Counted from the first letter of the stretch, positions 5,934 to 14,857 are shown. The stretch is DNA of 18,592 bases from Bacillota bacterium (GCA_023425285.1 JAFACY010000072.1:1-18592), one strand, 5' to 3'. The notes: generated from the sequence alone by a model not told the origin. Numbers and translations: made by a program.

Positions 5934-7385
5934 ATGGCTTTAATGACTGGCGAACAGTATGTAGAAAGTATAAAGAAAATGAATATGCAGATTTATATGT
6001 TCGGAGAAAAGGTAGCAACTGCTGTTGACAATCCGATTCTTCGCCCATCTTTAAACTCTGTTAAGGCAACATATGATCTTGCTCAAATGCCTGAATATGA
6101 GGACTTAATGACAGCAACCTCTTCCCTGACAGGAGAAAAAATTAACAGATTTACTCATCTTCATCAAGGTACGGATGACCTTATTAAAAAAGTAAAAATG
6201 CAAAGACTTTTGGGACAAAAAACTGCTTCATGTTTCCAGAGATGTGTAGGTATGGATGCATTCAATGCAGTATACAGCACAGCGTATGAAACTGACAAAA
6301 AATTCGGAACAAAATATTTTGAAAACTTTGTTGAATATTTAAAGTATGTACAAACTAATGACTTGGTAGTTGACGGAGCTATGACTGACCCTAAGGGAGA
6401 CAGATCGTTGTCACCGAGCAAGCAGGCAGATCCTGATTTATATCTTCGCGTAGTTGAAAGAAGAGCAGACGGAGTTGTTGTAAGAGGCGCAAAAGCACAT
6501 CAGACAGGTATATGCAATTCTCACGAAGTATTGGTAATGCCTACTATAGCAATGGGACCGGAAGATGAGGATTATGCAATTGCATTTTCAGTTCCTGTAG
6601 ACGCTGAGGGCGTGCTGATGATCATAGGAAGACAGTCATGCGATACAAGAAAGCTTGAAGGCTCACAGATAGATGTTGGCAACAGCGAATTCGGCGGAAT
6701 GGAAGCATTGGTAGTATTCGAAGATGTATTTGTTCCTAACGACAGATTGTTCTTAAACGGCGAAACAGAGTTTGCAGGTATGATGGTTGAAAGATTTGCG
6801 GGATACCACAGACAGAGCTACGGCGGATGCAAGGTTGGAGTTGGCGACGTATTAATCGGAGCGGCAGCATTGATTGCAGACTATAACGGAGCTCAAAAAG
6901 CATCTCACGTTAAAGATAAATTGATTGAAATGACTCATCTTAACGAAACATTGTTCAGCTGCGGCATCGCATGTTCTGCAGAGGGTCACAAGTTAGAAGC
7001 AGGAAACTATATAATAGACTTATTGCTTGCAAATGTATGTAAGCAAAACATTACAAGATTCCCATACGAGATAGCAAGACTGGCTGAAGATATTGCAGGC
7101 GGATTGGTTGTTACAGCACCTTCAGAAAAAGATCTCAGAGATCCTAAGATAGGAAAATATGTAGATAAATATTTCAAAGGCATAAACGGAGTTTCTACCG
7201 AGGACAGATTAAAGGTTCTGAGACTTATAGAAAATCTTACATTGGGAACAGCGGCAGTAGGATACAGAACCGAGTCAATGCACGGTGCAGGTTCACCACA
7301 GGCTCAAAGAATAGTAATTGGCAGACAAGCTAACTTCAACGCTAAAAAAGAGCTTGCAAAATCAATTGCAAAAATTGAAGGATAA
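5934..7385 (+). CDS. abfD: 4-hydroxybutyryl-CoA dehydratase / vinylacetyl-CoA isomerase
   Basis: This flavin and [4Fe-4S] enzyme dehydrates 4-hydroxybutyryl-CoA to crotonyl-CoA by a ketyl-radical mechanism and can also isomerise vinylacetyl-CoA. It is used by clostridia fermenting 4-aminobutyrate or succinate. The product (483 residues) has the usual length and acyl-CoA-dehydrogenase-like fold of the family. The cluster ligands described for the Clostridium aminobutyricum enzyme (three Cys and one His) are all present: C100 and C104 in CFQRC, H292 and C299 in HRQSYGGC. Neighbouring active-site residues Y296, K300, E257 and a Glu in TESMHGAG (E447) are also kept, so it should be catalytically intact. 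ATG 5934 follows AAGGAG (5920-5925) by 8 bases; an in-frame GTG at 5925 lies inside that ribosome site. It is the first gene after the sigma-54 promoter. The usual partner CoA-transferase gene is not adjacent. Confidence 0.95.
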   Translation: MALMTGEQYVESIKKMNMQIYMFGEKVATAVDNPILRPSLNSVKATYDLAQMPEYEDLMTATSSLTGEKINRFTHLHQGTDDLIKKVKMQRLLGQKTASCFQRCVGMDAFNAVYSTAYETDKKFGTKYFENFVEYLKYVQTNDLVVDGAMTDPKGDRSLSPSKQADPDLYLRVVERRADGVVVRGAKAHQTGICNSHEVLVMPTIAMGPEDEDYAIAFSVPVDAEGVLMIIGRQSCDTRKLEGSQIDVGNSEFGGMEALVVFEDVFVPNDRLFLNGETEFAGMMVERFAGYHRQSYGGCKVGVGDVLIGAAALIADYNGAQKASHVKDKLIEMTHLNETLFSCGIACSAEGHKLEAGNYIIDLLLANVCKQNITRFPYEIARLAEDIAGGLVVTAPSEKDLRDPKIGKYVDKYFKGINGVSTEDRLKVLRLIENLTLGTAAVGYRTESMHGAGSPQAQRIVIGRQANFNAKKELAKSIAKIEG

Positions 7386-7418
7386 TAAATAATAAAAAAT
7401 ATAGCAAGGAGAAGTAAA

Positions 7419-10400
7419 ATGACAAAACGCAGAACTGAAACAATGGATGGAAATACTGCGGCGGCGTATGCCTCGTATGCGTTCACGGACGTAGCAGCTA
7501 TCTATCCTATAACACCTTCGTCACAGATGGCAGGTTGTGTTGATGACTGGTCATCACACGGAAAAAAGAACATATTCGGAGAAACAGTATTAGTTAAGGA
7601 AATGCAGTCAGAGGGCGGCGCTGCCGGTACTTTGCACGGATCGCTTCAATCAGGAGCACTTACAACAACTTATACTGCATCACAAGGCTTGCTTTTAAAA
7701 ATTCCTAACATGTATAAGGTAGCAGGTGAATTGCTTCCTGCAGTATTCCATGTTAGTGCACGTTCTTTGGCATCCAACTCATTGAGTATATTCGGAGATC
7801 ATCAGGACGTTATGGCTACAAGACAAACAGGTTTTACGCTGCTTGCTTCAAGCAGTGTTCAGCAGGCTATGGATTTGGGAGCTGTTTCTCACTTAAGCGC
7901 AATAAAATCAAGACTTCCCGTATTGCATTTCTTTGACGGCTTCAGAACATCTCATGAAATGCAGAAAATAGAAGTGCTGGAATATGATGAATTAGCAAAA
8001 CTTGTTGATTATGATGCTTTAAGAACATTCAGAAACAGATCTTTAAGCCCTGATCATCCGGTTTTAAGAGGTACAACTCAGAATCCTGACGTATTCTTCC
8101 AGTTGAGAGAAGCTATAAACAAATTCCATGATGCTGTTCCGGAAATTGTTCAGTCATACATGGACGAAATCAATAAGCTGACAGGAAGAAACTATAAACT
8201 GTTTAATTACTACGGTGCTGAAGATGCAGAAAATATAATCATTGCAATGGGTTCAGGCTGTGAAACAATAAGTGAAGCTGTTGATTATCTGAATGCAAGA
8301 GGTGAAAAGGTTGGTCTTCTTGAAGTTCATCTTTACAGACCTTTCAGTGCTGAATACATGATCAGCCAGATTCCTGCAACAGTTAAGAAAATAGCTGTTC
8401 TTGACAGAACAAAGGAACCTGGTGCAAACGGAGAGCCATTGTACCTTGACGTTAAGAATGCATACTACAACAGAGAAAATGCTCCGTTAATAGTAGGCGG
8501 AAGATACGGCTTAGGTTCAAAAGACTTCAAACCGGATGATGTAATATCAGTATACAATAATCTGAAGCTTGATGCCCCTATGAATGACTTTACTGTAAGT
8601 ATAATTGATGATGTTACATTTAAATCATTACCGTTACCTGTTGAAAGTGTGGACACAACTCCGCAGGGAACAATTGCATGTAAGTTCTGGGGATACGGTT
8701 CAGACGGAACAGTAAGTGCCAACAAATCTGCAATTAAAATAATCGGTGGAAATACTGACTTCTATGCTCAGGCATATTTTGAATATGATGCAAAGAAATC
8801 CGGAGGACTTACTATATCACATCTCAGATTTGGTAAATCTCCGATTAAAGAACCTTATACAATCAACAGAGCAGACTTTATCGCTTGTCACAATCAGGCT
8901 TATGTTAATAAGTATGATTTGCTGGCAGGAATAAAGAAAGGCGGAAAATTCCTGCTTAACTGCATCTGGGACGAAGCGGGACTTGAAGAAAATCTTCCGG
9001 CTTCACTGAAGAGAAGCATCGCTGACAGCGGCGCAGAATTCTATACAATAGATGCTGTTGATATTGCTAAGGAAATAGGACTTGGCGGAAAAATCAACAT
9101 GATAATGGAAGCTGCATTCTTCAAATTGGCTAATATTATTCCTGTTGAAGATGTTGCGAAATATCTGAAAAAAGAAGTAGAAAAATCCTACGGAAACAAG
9201 GGTCAGAACATAGTAGATATGAACTGCCTTGCTGTTGACAAAGGCTTTGACAGCATTAAAAAGATAAATGTACCTGAAGCATGGAAAAACGCAGTTGATG
9301 CAAATGACGCAAAGACTGAAATGCCTGAATTCATAGGTAAAATTATCAACGTTATGAACAGACAAGAAGGCGATAAATTACCTGTAAGTACATTTACAAA
9401 CCGTGAAGACGGAACATTCCCGTTAGGCGTTACTGCATATGAAAAACGTGAAATTGCCATAGATGTTCCATTATGGGATGCAAACAAATGTATACAATGT
9501 AACCAATGTTCATATGTTTGTCCTCACAGTGTTATCAGACCTACACTTCTTACAGAAGAAGAATTGAAGAGCGCTCCTGAAGGATTTACAGCGGTAAAAG
9601 CTATAGGTCTGAAGGATTTCCAATATCATTTGGGAATATCAGGTCAGGACTGTACAGGATGCGGAAACTGCGTAGACATATGTCCTGCCAAAGAAAAAGC
9701 AATAGAAATGAAGATGCTTGCTCCGAACAGAGAAAGATATGTTGCAGACTGGAACTTTGTAAAGGATATAATTCCTAAAGAAGTACCTGCAAGTATCGAA
9801 AAGACTCTTAAGGGAAGCCAGTTTAAGAAACCGCTTCTTGAGTTCTCAGGTGCGTGTGCAGGATGCGGTGAAACACCATATGCTAAATTGGTAACTCAGT
9901 TGTTTGGTGACAGAATGATGATTTCCAATGCAGCAGGCTGCTCTACAGTATGGGGAGGTTCACCACAGGTTTCGTATACAACAAACCATAAGGGACAGGG
10001 ACCGTCATGGGGCTTCTCACTGTTCGAGGATAATGCAGAATATGGTTTAGGTATGTTCCTTGGAGCTACAAAAATAAGAAATGCTACAAAAAATAAGATA
10101 GTAGAAGCTGTTGAAACTACAGGCTCTTCAAAACTTAAGGAAGCAATGCAGGAATGGCTTGAAGGATTTGAAAACGGCGAAGGCACAAGAGATCGTGCAG
10201 AAAAAGTATTAAATGCTTTGGAAGAAGAAAAAGGAAGCAGCAAGCTTCTCAATGAAATATATGACAATAAGGATTACCTGATTAAGAGATCTCACTGGAT
10301 ATTCGGTGGTGACGGATGGGCTTATGACATCGGTTACGGCGGATTGGACCATGTGCTTGCATCCGGAGAAAATGTAAATGTATTGGTATTCGATACTGAA

Positions 10401-10940
10401 GTTTACTCAAATACAGGCGGACAGTCTTCTAAGTCAACACCTACTGCAGCTATCGCAGAATTTGCATCAAACGGTAAGAAGACAAGAAAGAAAGATTTAG
10501 GAATGATGGCTATGAGCTACGGATACGTATATGTGGCACAGATAGCTATGGGAGCTGATAAAAATCAGACACTCAAGGCAATCAAGGAAGCAGAAAGCTA
10601 TCCGGGACCATCATTGATTATTGCATACTCACCATGTATAAACCATGGATTAAAAGCAGGTATGGGAAAATCACAGGCTCAGTCAAAAGAAGCGGTTGAA
10701 GCAGGATACTGGTCATTGTACAGATACAATCCTCTTCTTGAAGAAGAAGGCAAGAATCCGTTTATCCTTGATTCAGGCGAACCTACTAAGGACTTCAAAG
10801 AGTTCCTGATGAGCGAAGTAAGATACTCATCGTTGTACAAGGCATTCCCTGAAGTGGCTGACATACTGTTTGAAAAAGCTAAGAAGGATGCAGAATACAG
10901 ATACAAGAAATATGTAAGAATGGCAAACGAAGCAATATAA
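7419..10940 (+). CDS. nifJ: Pyruvate:ferredoxin (flavodoxin) oxidoreductase, single-chain
   Basis: It oxidatively decarboxylates pyruvate with CoA to acetyl-CoA and CO2, reducing ferredoxin, in the cytoplasm. The 1173-residue chain is full length for homodimeric PFOR. In order: pyruvate/TPP domain with YPITPSS (29-35), the CoA-contact segment SARSLASNS, two ferredoxin-type clusters (C691, C694, C697, C701 and C745, C748, C751, C755), the proximal-cluster cysteines C813, C816, C841 and C1073, and the TPP/Mg motif GDGWAYDIGYGG from 964 with SNTGGQ. All expected ligands are present. It begins 33 bases after abfD with an AAGGAG site. Its place in a sigma-54 operon suggests it is tied to one substrate rather than being the cell's only housekeeping PFOR. 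The acetyl-CoA it makes could serve as CoA donor for activating 4-hydroxybutyrate, and its reduced ferredoxin could drive hydrogen formation or Rnf. A related 2-oxoacid substrate cannot be excluded. Confidence 0.96.
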   Translation: MTKRRTETMDGNTAAAYASYAFTDVAAIYPITPSSQMAGCVDDWSSHGKKNIFGETVLVKEMQSEGGAAGTLHGSLQSGALTTTYTASQGLLLKIPNMYKVAGELLPAVFHVSARSLASNSLSIFGDHQDVMATRQTGFTLLASSSVQQAMDLGAVSHLSAIKSRLPVLHFFDGFRTSHEMQKIEVLEYDELAKLVDYDALRTFRNRSLSPDHPVLRGTTQNPDVFFQLREAINKFHDAVPEIVQSYMDEINKLTGRNYKLFNYYGAEDAENIIIAMGSGCETISEAVDYLNARGEKVGLLEVHLYRPFSAEYMISQIPATVKKIAVLDRTKEPGANGEPLYLDVKNAYYNRENAPLIVGGRYGLGSKDFKPDDVISVYNNLKLDAPMNDFTVSIIDDVTFKSLPLPVESVDTTPQGTIACKFWGYGSDGTVSANKSAIKIIGGNTDFYAQAYFEYDAKKSGGLTISHLRFGKSPIKEPYTINRADFIACHNQAYVNKYDLLAGIKKGGKFLLNCIWDEAGLEENLPASLKRSIADSGAEFYTIDAVDIAKEIGLGGKINMIMEAAFFKLANIIPVEDVAKYLKKEVEKSYGNKGQNIVDMNCLAVDKGFDSIKKINVPEAWKNAVDANDAKTEMPEFIGKIINVMNRQEGDKLPVSTFTNREDGTFPLGVTAYEKREIAIDVPLWDANKCIQCNQCSYVCPHSVIRPTLLTEEELKSAPEGFTAVKAIGLKDFQYHLGISGQDCTGCGNCVDICPAKEKAIEMKMLAPNRERYVADWNFVKDIIPKEVPASIEKTLKGSQFKKPLLEFSGACAGCGETPYAKLVTQLFGDRMMISNAAGCSTVWGGSPQVSYTTNHKGQGPSWGFSLFEDNAEYGLGMFLGATKIRNATKNKIVEAVETTGSSKLKEAMQEWLEGFENGEGTRDRAEKVLNALEEEKGSSKLLNEIYDNKDYLIKRSHWIFGGDGWAYDIGYGGLDHVLASGENVNVLVFDTEVYSNTGGQSSKSTPTAAIAEFASNGKKTRKKDLGMMAMSYGYVYVAQIAMGADKNQTLKAIKEAESYPGPSLIIAYSPCINHGLKAGMGKSQAQSKEAVEAGYWSLYRYNPLLEEEGKNPFILDSGEPTKDFKEFLMSEVRYSSLYKAFPEVADILFEKAKKDAEYRYKKYVRMANEAI

Positions 10941-10961
10941 TAATTTTATGTGGAGGTTTCA

Positions 10962-12119
10962 ATGAATTATTTATCTAATACGGCGAAGTCATACCCGGCT
11001 TCAGGTATCAGAAAGATGTTTGACTTAGCGGAAAAATATCCTGATGCTATAAAGCTTACGGTTGGAGAGCCAAATTTCGATACTCCTGTCAATATCAAGG
11101 AAGCTGCAAAAAAAGCTATTGATGACGGTTTTACACACTATTGTCCGAATGCAGGTCTTAAGGAACTGAGAGAAGCAATAGCGGAAGAATACACAAAATA
11201 CTCAGAAGACTACAATTTTGAAAATGTCATGATAACTGTAGGCGGTATGGAAGCTATTTATTTATCATTGCTTGCAACTGTAAATCCGGGAGATGAGGTT
11301 CTTATTCCGGACCCATGCTTCCCGAACTATATCGGACAGGTAAAGATGGTAGGAGCTGAGCCGGTTGGAGTTCCCATTTATGAAGAGAATGACTTCAACA
11401 TCAGGGCAAAAGATATAGAAGCAGCAATAACTCCAAAAACAAGAGCTATTTTGTTAAACTCTCCAAGCAATCCATTAGGATCTGTACTGGAAAAAGAAGA
11501 AGTTTTGAAAATAGGCGAAATAGCAAAAAAACACAATTTAATAGTTATATCCGATGAAGTATATGACAAGTTGATATTTGACGGCTTTGACTATTTCAGT
11601 ATCGCACAGATTCCTGAAATAAGAGACAGAGTATTGGTTATAAACAGCTTTTCAAAAACTCATGCTATGACAGGCTGGAGAATTGGTTATGTTCTTGGTA
11701 ACAAGGATATAATATCCAACATGCCAAAGCTTCAGGAAGGACTTGTATCATGTGTTTCAACCTTTACGCAGAAAGCTGCTCTTGAAGCTATCAGAGGCGG
11801 ACGTATAGAAGTTGACAAAATGTACAGCGACTATTTCAGAAGAAGAGATATAATGATCGATGGTATTAACAACATACCGGGAATGTCCTGCAAGAAATCT
11901 CCGGGAAGCTTCTACGCATTTGTAAACATCAAATCCTTCGGTAAAACATCCGAAGAATTTGCGGAAGAACTTCTGGTAAATGCAGGAGTTGTTACAGTGC
12001 CGGGCTCAGCTTTCGGTAAAATGGGCGAAGGCTATATTCGTATGGTATTTGCTAATTCCGATGAGAACCTAAAGGAAGCAGTAAAGAGAATAGATGCATA
12101 CGTAAGAAAAACATATTGA
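10962..12119 (+). CDS. Class I/II PLP-dependent aminotransferase (aspartate/alanine type)
   Basis: A fold-type I PLP enzyme of 385 residues that moves an amino group between an amino acid and a 2-oxo acid. The PLP-binding lysine is K232 in NSFSKTHAMTGWRIGY. Other family marks are NSPSNPLGS (the NPxG loop), ISDEVYDKL (the Asp that binds the PLP nitrogen and the Tyr after it) and the C-terminal substrate-carboxylate Arg in YIRMVFA. It is AspC-like, not the class III type used for 4-aminobutyrate or putrescine, so it is unlikely to attack the terminal amine. Next to PFOR, an alanine/pyruvate or glutamate-linked role is plausible. Start: ATG 10962, 5 bases after GGAGG (10952-10956); an in-frame GTG at 10950 overlaps that site. 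The gap to PFOR is 21 bases, so it is in the same operon. A hairpin follows the stop. Substrate specificity is not readable from sequence. Confidence 0.9.
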   Translation: MNYLSNTAKSYPASGIRKMFDLAEKYPDAIKLTVGEPNFDTPVNIKEAAKKAIDDGFTHYCPNAGLKELREAIAEEYTKYSEDYNFENVMITVGGMEAIYLSLLATVNPGDEVLIPDPCFPNYIGQVKMVGAEPVGVPIYEENDFNIRAKDIEAAITPKTRAILLNSPSNPLGSVLEKEEVLKIGEIAKKHNLIVISDEVYDKLIFDGFDYFSIAQIPEIRDRVLVINSFSKTHAMTGWRIGYVLGNKDIISNMPKLQEGLVSCVSTFTQKAALEAIRGGRIEVDKMYSDYFRRRDIMIDGINNIPGMSCKKSPGSFYAFVNIKSFGKTSEEFAEELLVNAGVVTVPGSAFGKMGEGYIRMVFANSDENLKEAVKRIDAYVRKTY

Positions 12120-12133
12120 TAAAATGTTGAACA

Positions 12134-12170
12134 CAGCACATATCCCGGGATAATCCCGGAATATGTGCTG
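12134..12170 (+). other. Strong intercistronic hairpin between aminotransferase and alcohol dehydrogenase genes
   Basis: The arms CAGCACATATCCCGGGA (12134-12150) and TCCCGGAATATGTGCTG (12154-12170) form 16 pairs with one C-A mismatch and a TAA loop. No T run follows, so it is not a standard terminator. It may protect or set the end of a processed mRNA and so uncouple the levels of the flanking genes. A poor secondary promoter (TTGAAC at 12127, GATAAT at 12149, 16-base spacer) overlaps it. Confidence 0.75.
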
Positions 12171-12208
12171 CTAAAAATAAATTTAAAATCATAAGGAGAC
12201 TAATTAAC

Positions 12209-13372
12209 ATGAATTCAAACATCAGAAATCCATTTTCATTTGAAATGCCTACAAAAATCGAATACGGTCAGGGAAGCATAGCAAAATTACCTGAAATATT
12301 AAAAGAATTAGGCGTTAAAAAACCTTTATTCATTACAGGAAGCGGAAGCACAAGAAAAGTTCTTTTACCAAAAGCTACAGATTATTTAGATGCAGCAGGA
12401 ATCGAATATGAAGTATTTGATAAAATTGAAGCAAATCCTAAAGATTACAACGTAGAAGAAGCAGCAGCTTTTGCAAGAGAAAAAGGAACTGACGGTATAA
12501 TCGCTCTTGGCGGCGGAAGCCCGATAGATGCAGCTAAAGCAGCATCAGCTATTATTACTTACGGCGGATCACTTGATGATTACTATGGTAGATGGAGAGT
12601 AAAAGGACCCGTTCAGCCATTTATAGTTATCCCTACAACAGCAGGTTCAGGAAGTGAAGTAACATTCTCTTCAGTTATAACAGATACAAGAGAAACATTC
12701 AAAAAGACAGTAAAGAGCCAGTACTTCGGACCTAAAGTAGCATTACTTGACCCTGATATGACAATTTCATTGCCTGCAGGAACAACAGCAGCTACAGGAA
12801 TTGATGCACTTACACATGCTATCGAAGCATACTCATGCACAGTTTCAGAACCTATTTCAGATGCATGCGCATTATATGCTATTGAACTTATCGCTGAAAA
12901 CATCAGAGAAGCAGTATTCAACCCTTCAAACATTGATGCAAGATCAGGAATGCTTATGGGAAGCACACTTGCAGGTATAGCATTCAGCCACTCAGACGTT
13001 GCTTCAGTTCACTGTATGGCAGAAGCTATGGGAAGCTTGTATGATGCAGCTCATGGTGTTTGCAACGCTATACTTCTTCCATACGTTATGGAATACAGCA
13101 TGGATTATGCAGTTGAAAGATATGCAAGAATAGGCAGAGTAATGGGTTCAACAGCAGCAGATGACAAACAGGCAGCAAAAGATGCAGTTGAAATAGTTAA
13201 ACAAATGGTTAAAGACATCAAATTACCTACATTGAAAGATATCGGAATAAAAGCAGAAGATATAGAAAAATTAGCTGAAATGTCAGAAGAAAACGGCTCT
13301 ACACCAAGTAATCCAAGACCTATGACTAAGAAAGAATACGTAGAATTATTCAACATTGCTATCAACGACTAA
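12209..13372 (+). CDS. Iron-containing alcohol dehydrogenase, candidate 4-hydroxybutyrate dehydrogenase
   Basis: An NAD(P)-dependent, iron-activated group III alcohol dehydrogenase of 387 residues. Visible marks are the nucleotide-binding GGGSPIDAAK (101-110), IPTTAGSGSE (141-150) and the four iron ligands D199, H203, H268 and H282. In this operon the natural guess is reduction of succinate semialdehyde to 4-hydroxybutyrate upstream of AbfD, the step done by 4-hydroxybutyrate dehydrogenase in Clostridium kluyveri and C. aminobutyricum. Many family members act on other aldehydes, so this rests on context. ATG 12209 follows AAGGAG (12193-12198) by 10 bases. The gap of 89 bases to the aminotransferase gene is the largest in the operon and holds a strong hairpin. 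The gene uses a narrow set of codons (for example Ala almost only GCA or GCT), suggesting high expression. It is followed 33 bases on by the ppnP-like gene. Confidence 0.9.
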   Translation: MNSNIRNPFSFEMPTKIEYGQGSIAKLPEILKELGVKKPLFITGSGSTRKVLLPKATDYLDAAGIEYEVFDKIEANPKDYNVEEAAAFAREKGTDGIIALGGGSPIDAAKAASAIITYGGSLDDYYGRWRVKGPVQPFIVIPTTAGSGSEVTFSSVITDTRETFKKTVKSQYFGPKVALLDPDMTISLPAGTTAATGIDALTHAIEAYSCTVSEPISDACALYAIELIAENIREAVFNPSNIDARSGMLMGSTLAGIAFSHSDVASVHCMAEAMGSLYDAAHGVCNAILLPYVMEYSMDYAVERYARIGRVMGSTAADDKQAAKDAVEIVKQMVKDIKLPTLKDIGIKAEDIEKLAEMSEENGSTPSNPRPMTKKEYVELFNIAIND

Positions 13373-13405
13373 TACAATATTAGCCTGATAAAAGGATGGT
13401 TTACA

Positions 13406-13723
13406 ATGGACAGATTTGAAAATGTTACTGCAATTAAAAAAGCAAATGTATACTTTGACGGCAAGGTAACCAGCCGCACTGTATTATTTGAAGATGGTAC
13501 AAAAAAGACACTTGGCATTTTTCTTCCCGGTGAATATGAATTCGGAACTGCCGATAAAGAGCTAATGGAAGTGCTGGGCGGATCAGTGAAGGTGTTGCTG
13601 CCGGGCAGCGATACATGGGTCAAGTACGAAGAAGGACAAAGCTTTTATGTGCCTGCAAACAGTAAATTCAATGTTTCTGTAGAACAGATTTGCGACTATT
13701 GCTGCTCATACATTAAAGAATAA
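13406..13723 (+). CDS. ppnP: Pyrimidine/purine nucleoside phosphorylase PpnP (DUF1255, cupin fold)
   Basis: This 105-residue protein matches the YaiE/PpnP family, small cupin-fold enzymes that cleave nucleosides with phosphate to the base and ribose 1-phosphate. Family-like segments are NVYFDGKVTSRTV near residue 13, LPGEYEFGTADKELMEVLGG in the middle, KVLLPGSDTW, and GQSFYVPANSKFNV near the C terminus. It is about 10 residues longer than the Escherichia coli protein, mainly at the N terminus. The C-terminal DYCCSYIKE has a Cys pair. It starts 33 bases after the alcohol dehydrogenase gene, with AAAGGATGG (13391-13399) 6 bases ahead of the ATG, and ends at a strong terminator, so it is the last gene of the sigma-54 operon. 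Why a nucleoside enzyme should sit here is unclear; a cupin with another substrate in this pathway is an alternative. Confidence 0.85.
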   Translation: MDRFENVTAIKKANVYFDGKVTSRTVLFEDGTKKTLGIFLPGEYEFGTADKELMEVLGGSVKVLLPGSDTWVKYEEGQSFYVPANSKFNVSVEQICDYCCSYIKE

Positions 13724-13759
13724 TCTGCTTCAGACAGACTGATAATTCAATAAATCATT

Positions 13760-13793
13760 AAAAAACAGTATCCGCTGTCGGATACTGTTTTTT
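13760..13793. terminator. Bidirectional intrinsic terminator between the abfD and pot operons
   Basis: A 9-pair G+C-containing stem CAGTATCCG / CGGATACTG (13766-13774, 13779-13787) with a 4-base loop is flanked by six A on the left and six T on the right. It therefore forms a valid terminator on both strands. It lies 36 bases after ppnP and 17 bases after potD, which converge on it. Confidence 0.95.
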
Positions 13794-13810
13794 CTTTGTC
13801 ATTCAATTGC

Positions 13811-14857
13811 TTATTTTCTTTCAGCTGTCATTTCTGTCCATCTCTGAGTGTATAAATCTATGAACTCCTTAGGGTCTCTGAACATTTCCATTTTAGCTAT
13901 ATCTTCTGCGGGAATGTCAAATGCGTGATTGTTTAACAGCTCTTCATCAACCTCTTTTATAGCCTCCGTATGAACAGTTGAGTACCATACCTCATCTATA
14001 TTTCTCAGTGTCGCTTCGGTTGTACAGAGGAAATCAATGAATTTTTCAGCAAGCTCCTGGTTTTTGGATGTTGTCGGAACAAACATCGCATCAATCCAGA
14101 TGTTGCTTCCTTCCTTAGGAATAACAAAATCCAGATTTTCATTTTCGGACATTGCGGAAACTGCTTCTCCTGACCATACCAATGCCATATCTGCTTCTTC
14201 ATTTACCATGATATCCGGCGCTCCGTCAGTGATGTAGGTCATAATCAAAGGTCTTTGCTTAATCAATAAATCCTTGGCTTCATCCAGTTCCTTTTCATTT
14301 ACCGTATTCAGAGAATATCCCAGCAGCTTAAGAGCAGCGGCAAATGAATCCCTCTGAGAGTCCATCATTATGATTCTCTGGCTGTGATTTTCATCCCAGA
14401 GCATTGACCAGCTGTTGGATGATGCATCCACGGTGTTCTTGTTGTATAAAATACCCAACGTTCCCCAGAAATACGGCACCGCATATTCGTTTGTAGGGTC
14501 ATAGGGCTGATTCTTAAAGGTTTCATCGATATATTTGTAATTAGGTATGTTGTCGAAGTTTAATTTATTAATCATACCCTCGCCGATCATACGCTCAATC
14601 ATGTATTCGCCGGAAATTATCAAATCGTAATTTGAAGCTCCTGCCTTTGCCTTGATGTACATTTCCTCGGGAGTTGAGTATGTGTCATATTTGATTTTAA
14701 CCCCATGCTCTATTTCAAATTCGTTAAGCAGACTTTTGTCCATATAGATGTCATAATTTAAAATGCTTAAAGTCTGAGTTTGTTCCTTACCGCAGCCGGT
14801 CAGTACAACTAATACGATACAAAGTACAGCTGCAATTAAAAATAGTTTTCTTTTCAT
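13811..14857 (-). CDS. potD: Spermidine/putrescine-type ABC transporter substrate-binding lipoprotein
   Basis: This is the extracellular solute-binding lipoprotein of the importer (348 residues). It has a typical lipoprotein signal: KRK, a hydrophobic stretch, then the lipobox LTGC with the acylated Cys at residue 22. The mature part looks like PotD/PotF-family periplasmic binding proteins, with NYDIYMDKSLLNEFE near the start, DLIISGEYMIERM, an AVPYFWGTLGILYNK segment and ADMALVWSGEA. The ligand is probably a polyamine, but related proteins bind other cationic or small organic solutes, and I cannot verify the acidic polyamine contacts. It is the last gene of the operon. Its ATG overlaps the potC stop by the four bases ATGA, giving translational coupling, with GAGGT as ribosome site. 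It ends 17 bases from the shared terminator. Confidence 0.9.
   Translation of the reverse strand: MKRKLFLIAAVLCIVLVVLTGCGKEQTQTLSILNYDIYMDKSLLNEFEIEHGVKIKYDTYSTPEEMYIKAKAGASNYDLIISGEYMIERMIGEGMINKLNFDNIPNYKYIDETFKNQPYDPTNEYAVPYFWGTLGILYNKNTVDASSNSWSMLWDENHSQRIIMMDSQRDSFAAALKLLGYSLNTVNEKELDEAKDLLIKQRPLIMTYITDGAPDIMVNEEADMALVWSGEAVSAMSENENLDFVIPKEGSNIWIDAMFVPTTSKNQELAEKFIDFLCTTEATLRNIDEVWYSTVHTEAIKEVDEELLNNHAFDIPAEDIAKMEMFRDPKEFIDLYTQRWTEMTAERK

Noticed and set aside
9003..9487. Antisense frames of 94-120 codons inside the PFOR gene
   Set aside because: Lie opposite continuous PFOR coding sequence with all cofactor motifs intact; no promoter or ribosome site.
10962..12119. Aminotransferase as 4-aminobutyrate or putrescine aminotransferase
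   Set aside because: Motifs are of the class I (AspC-like) family; terminal-amine aminotransferases of this pathway are class III.
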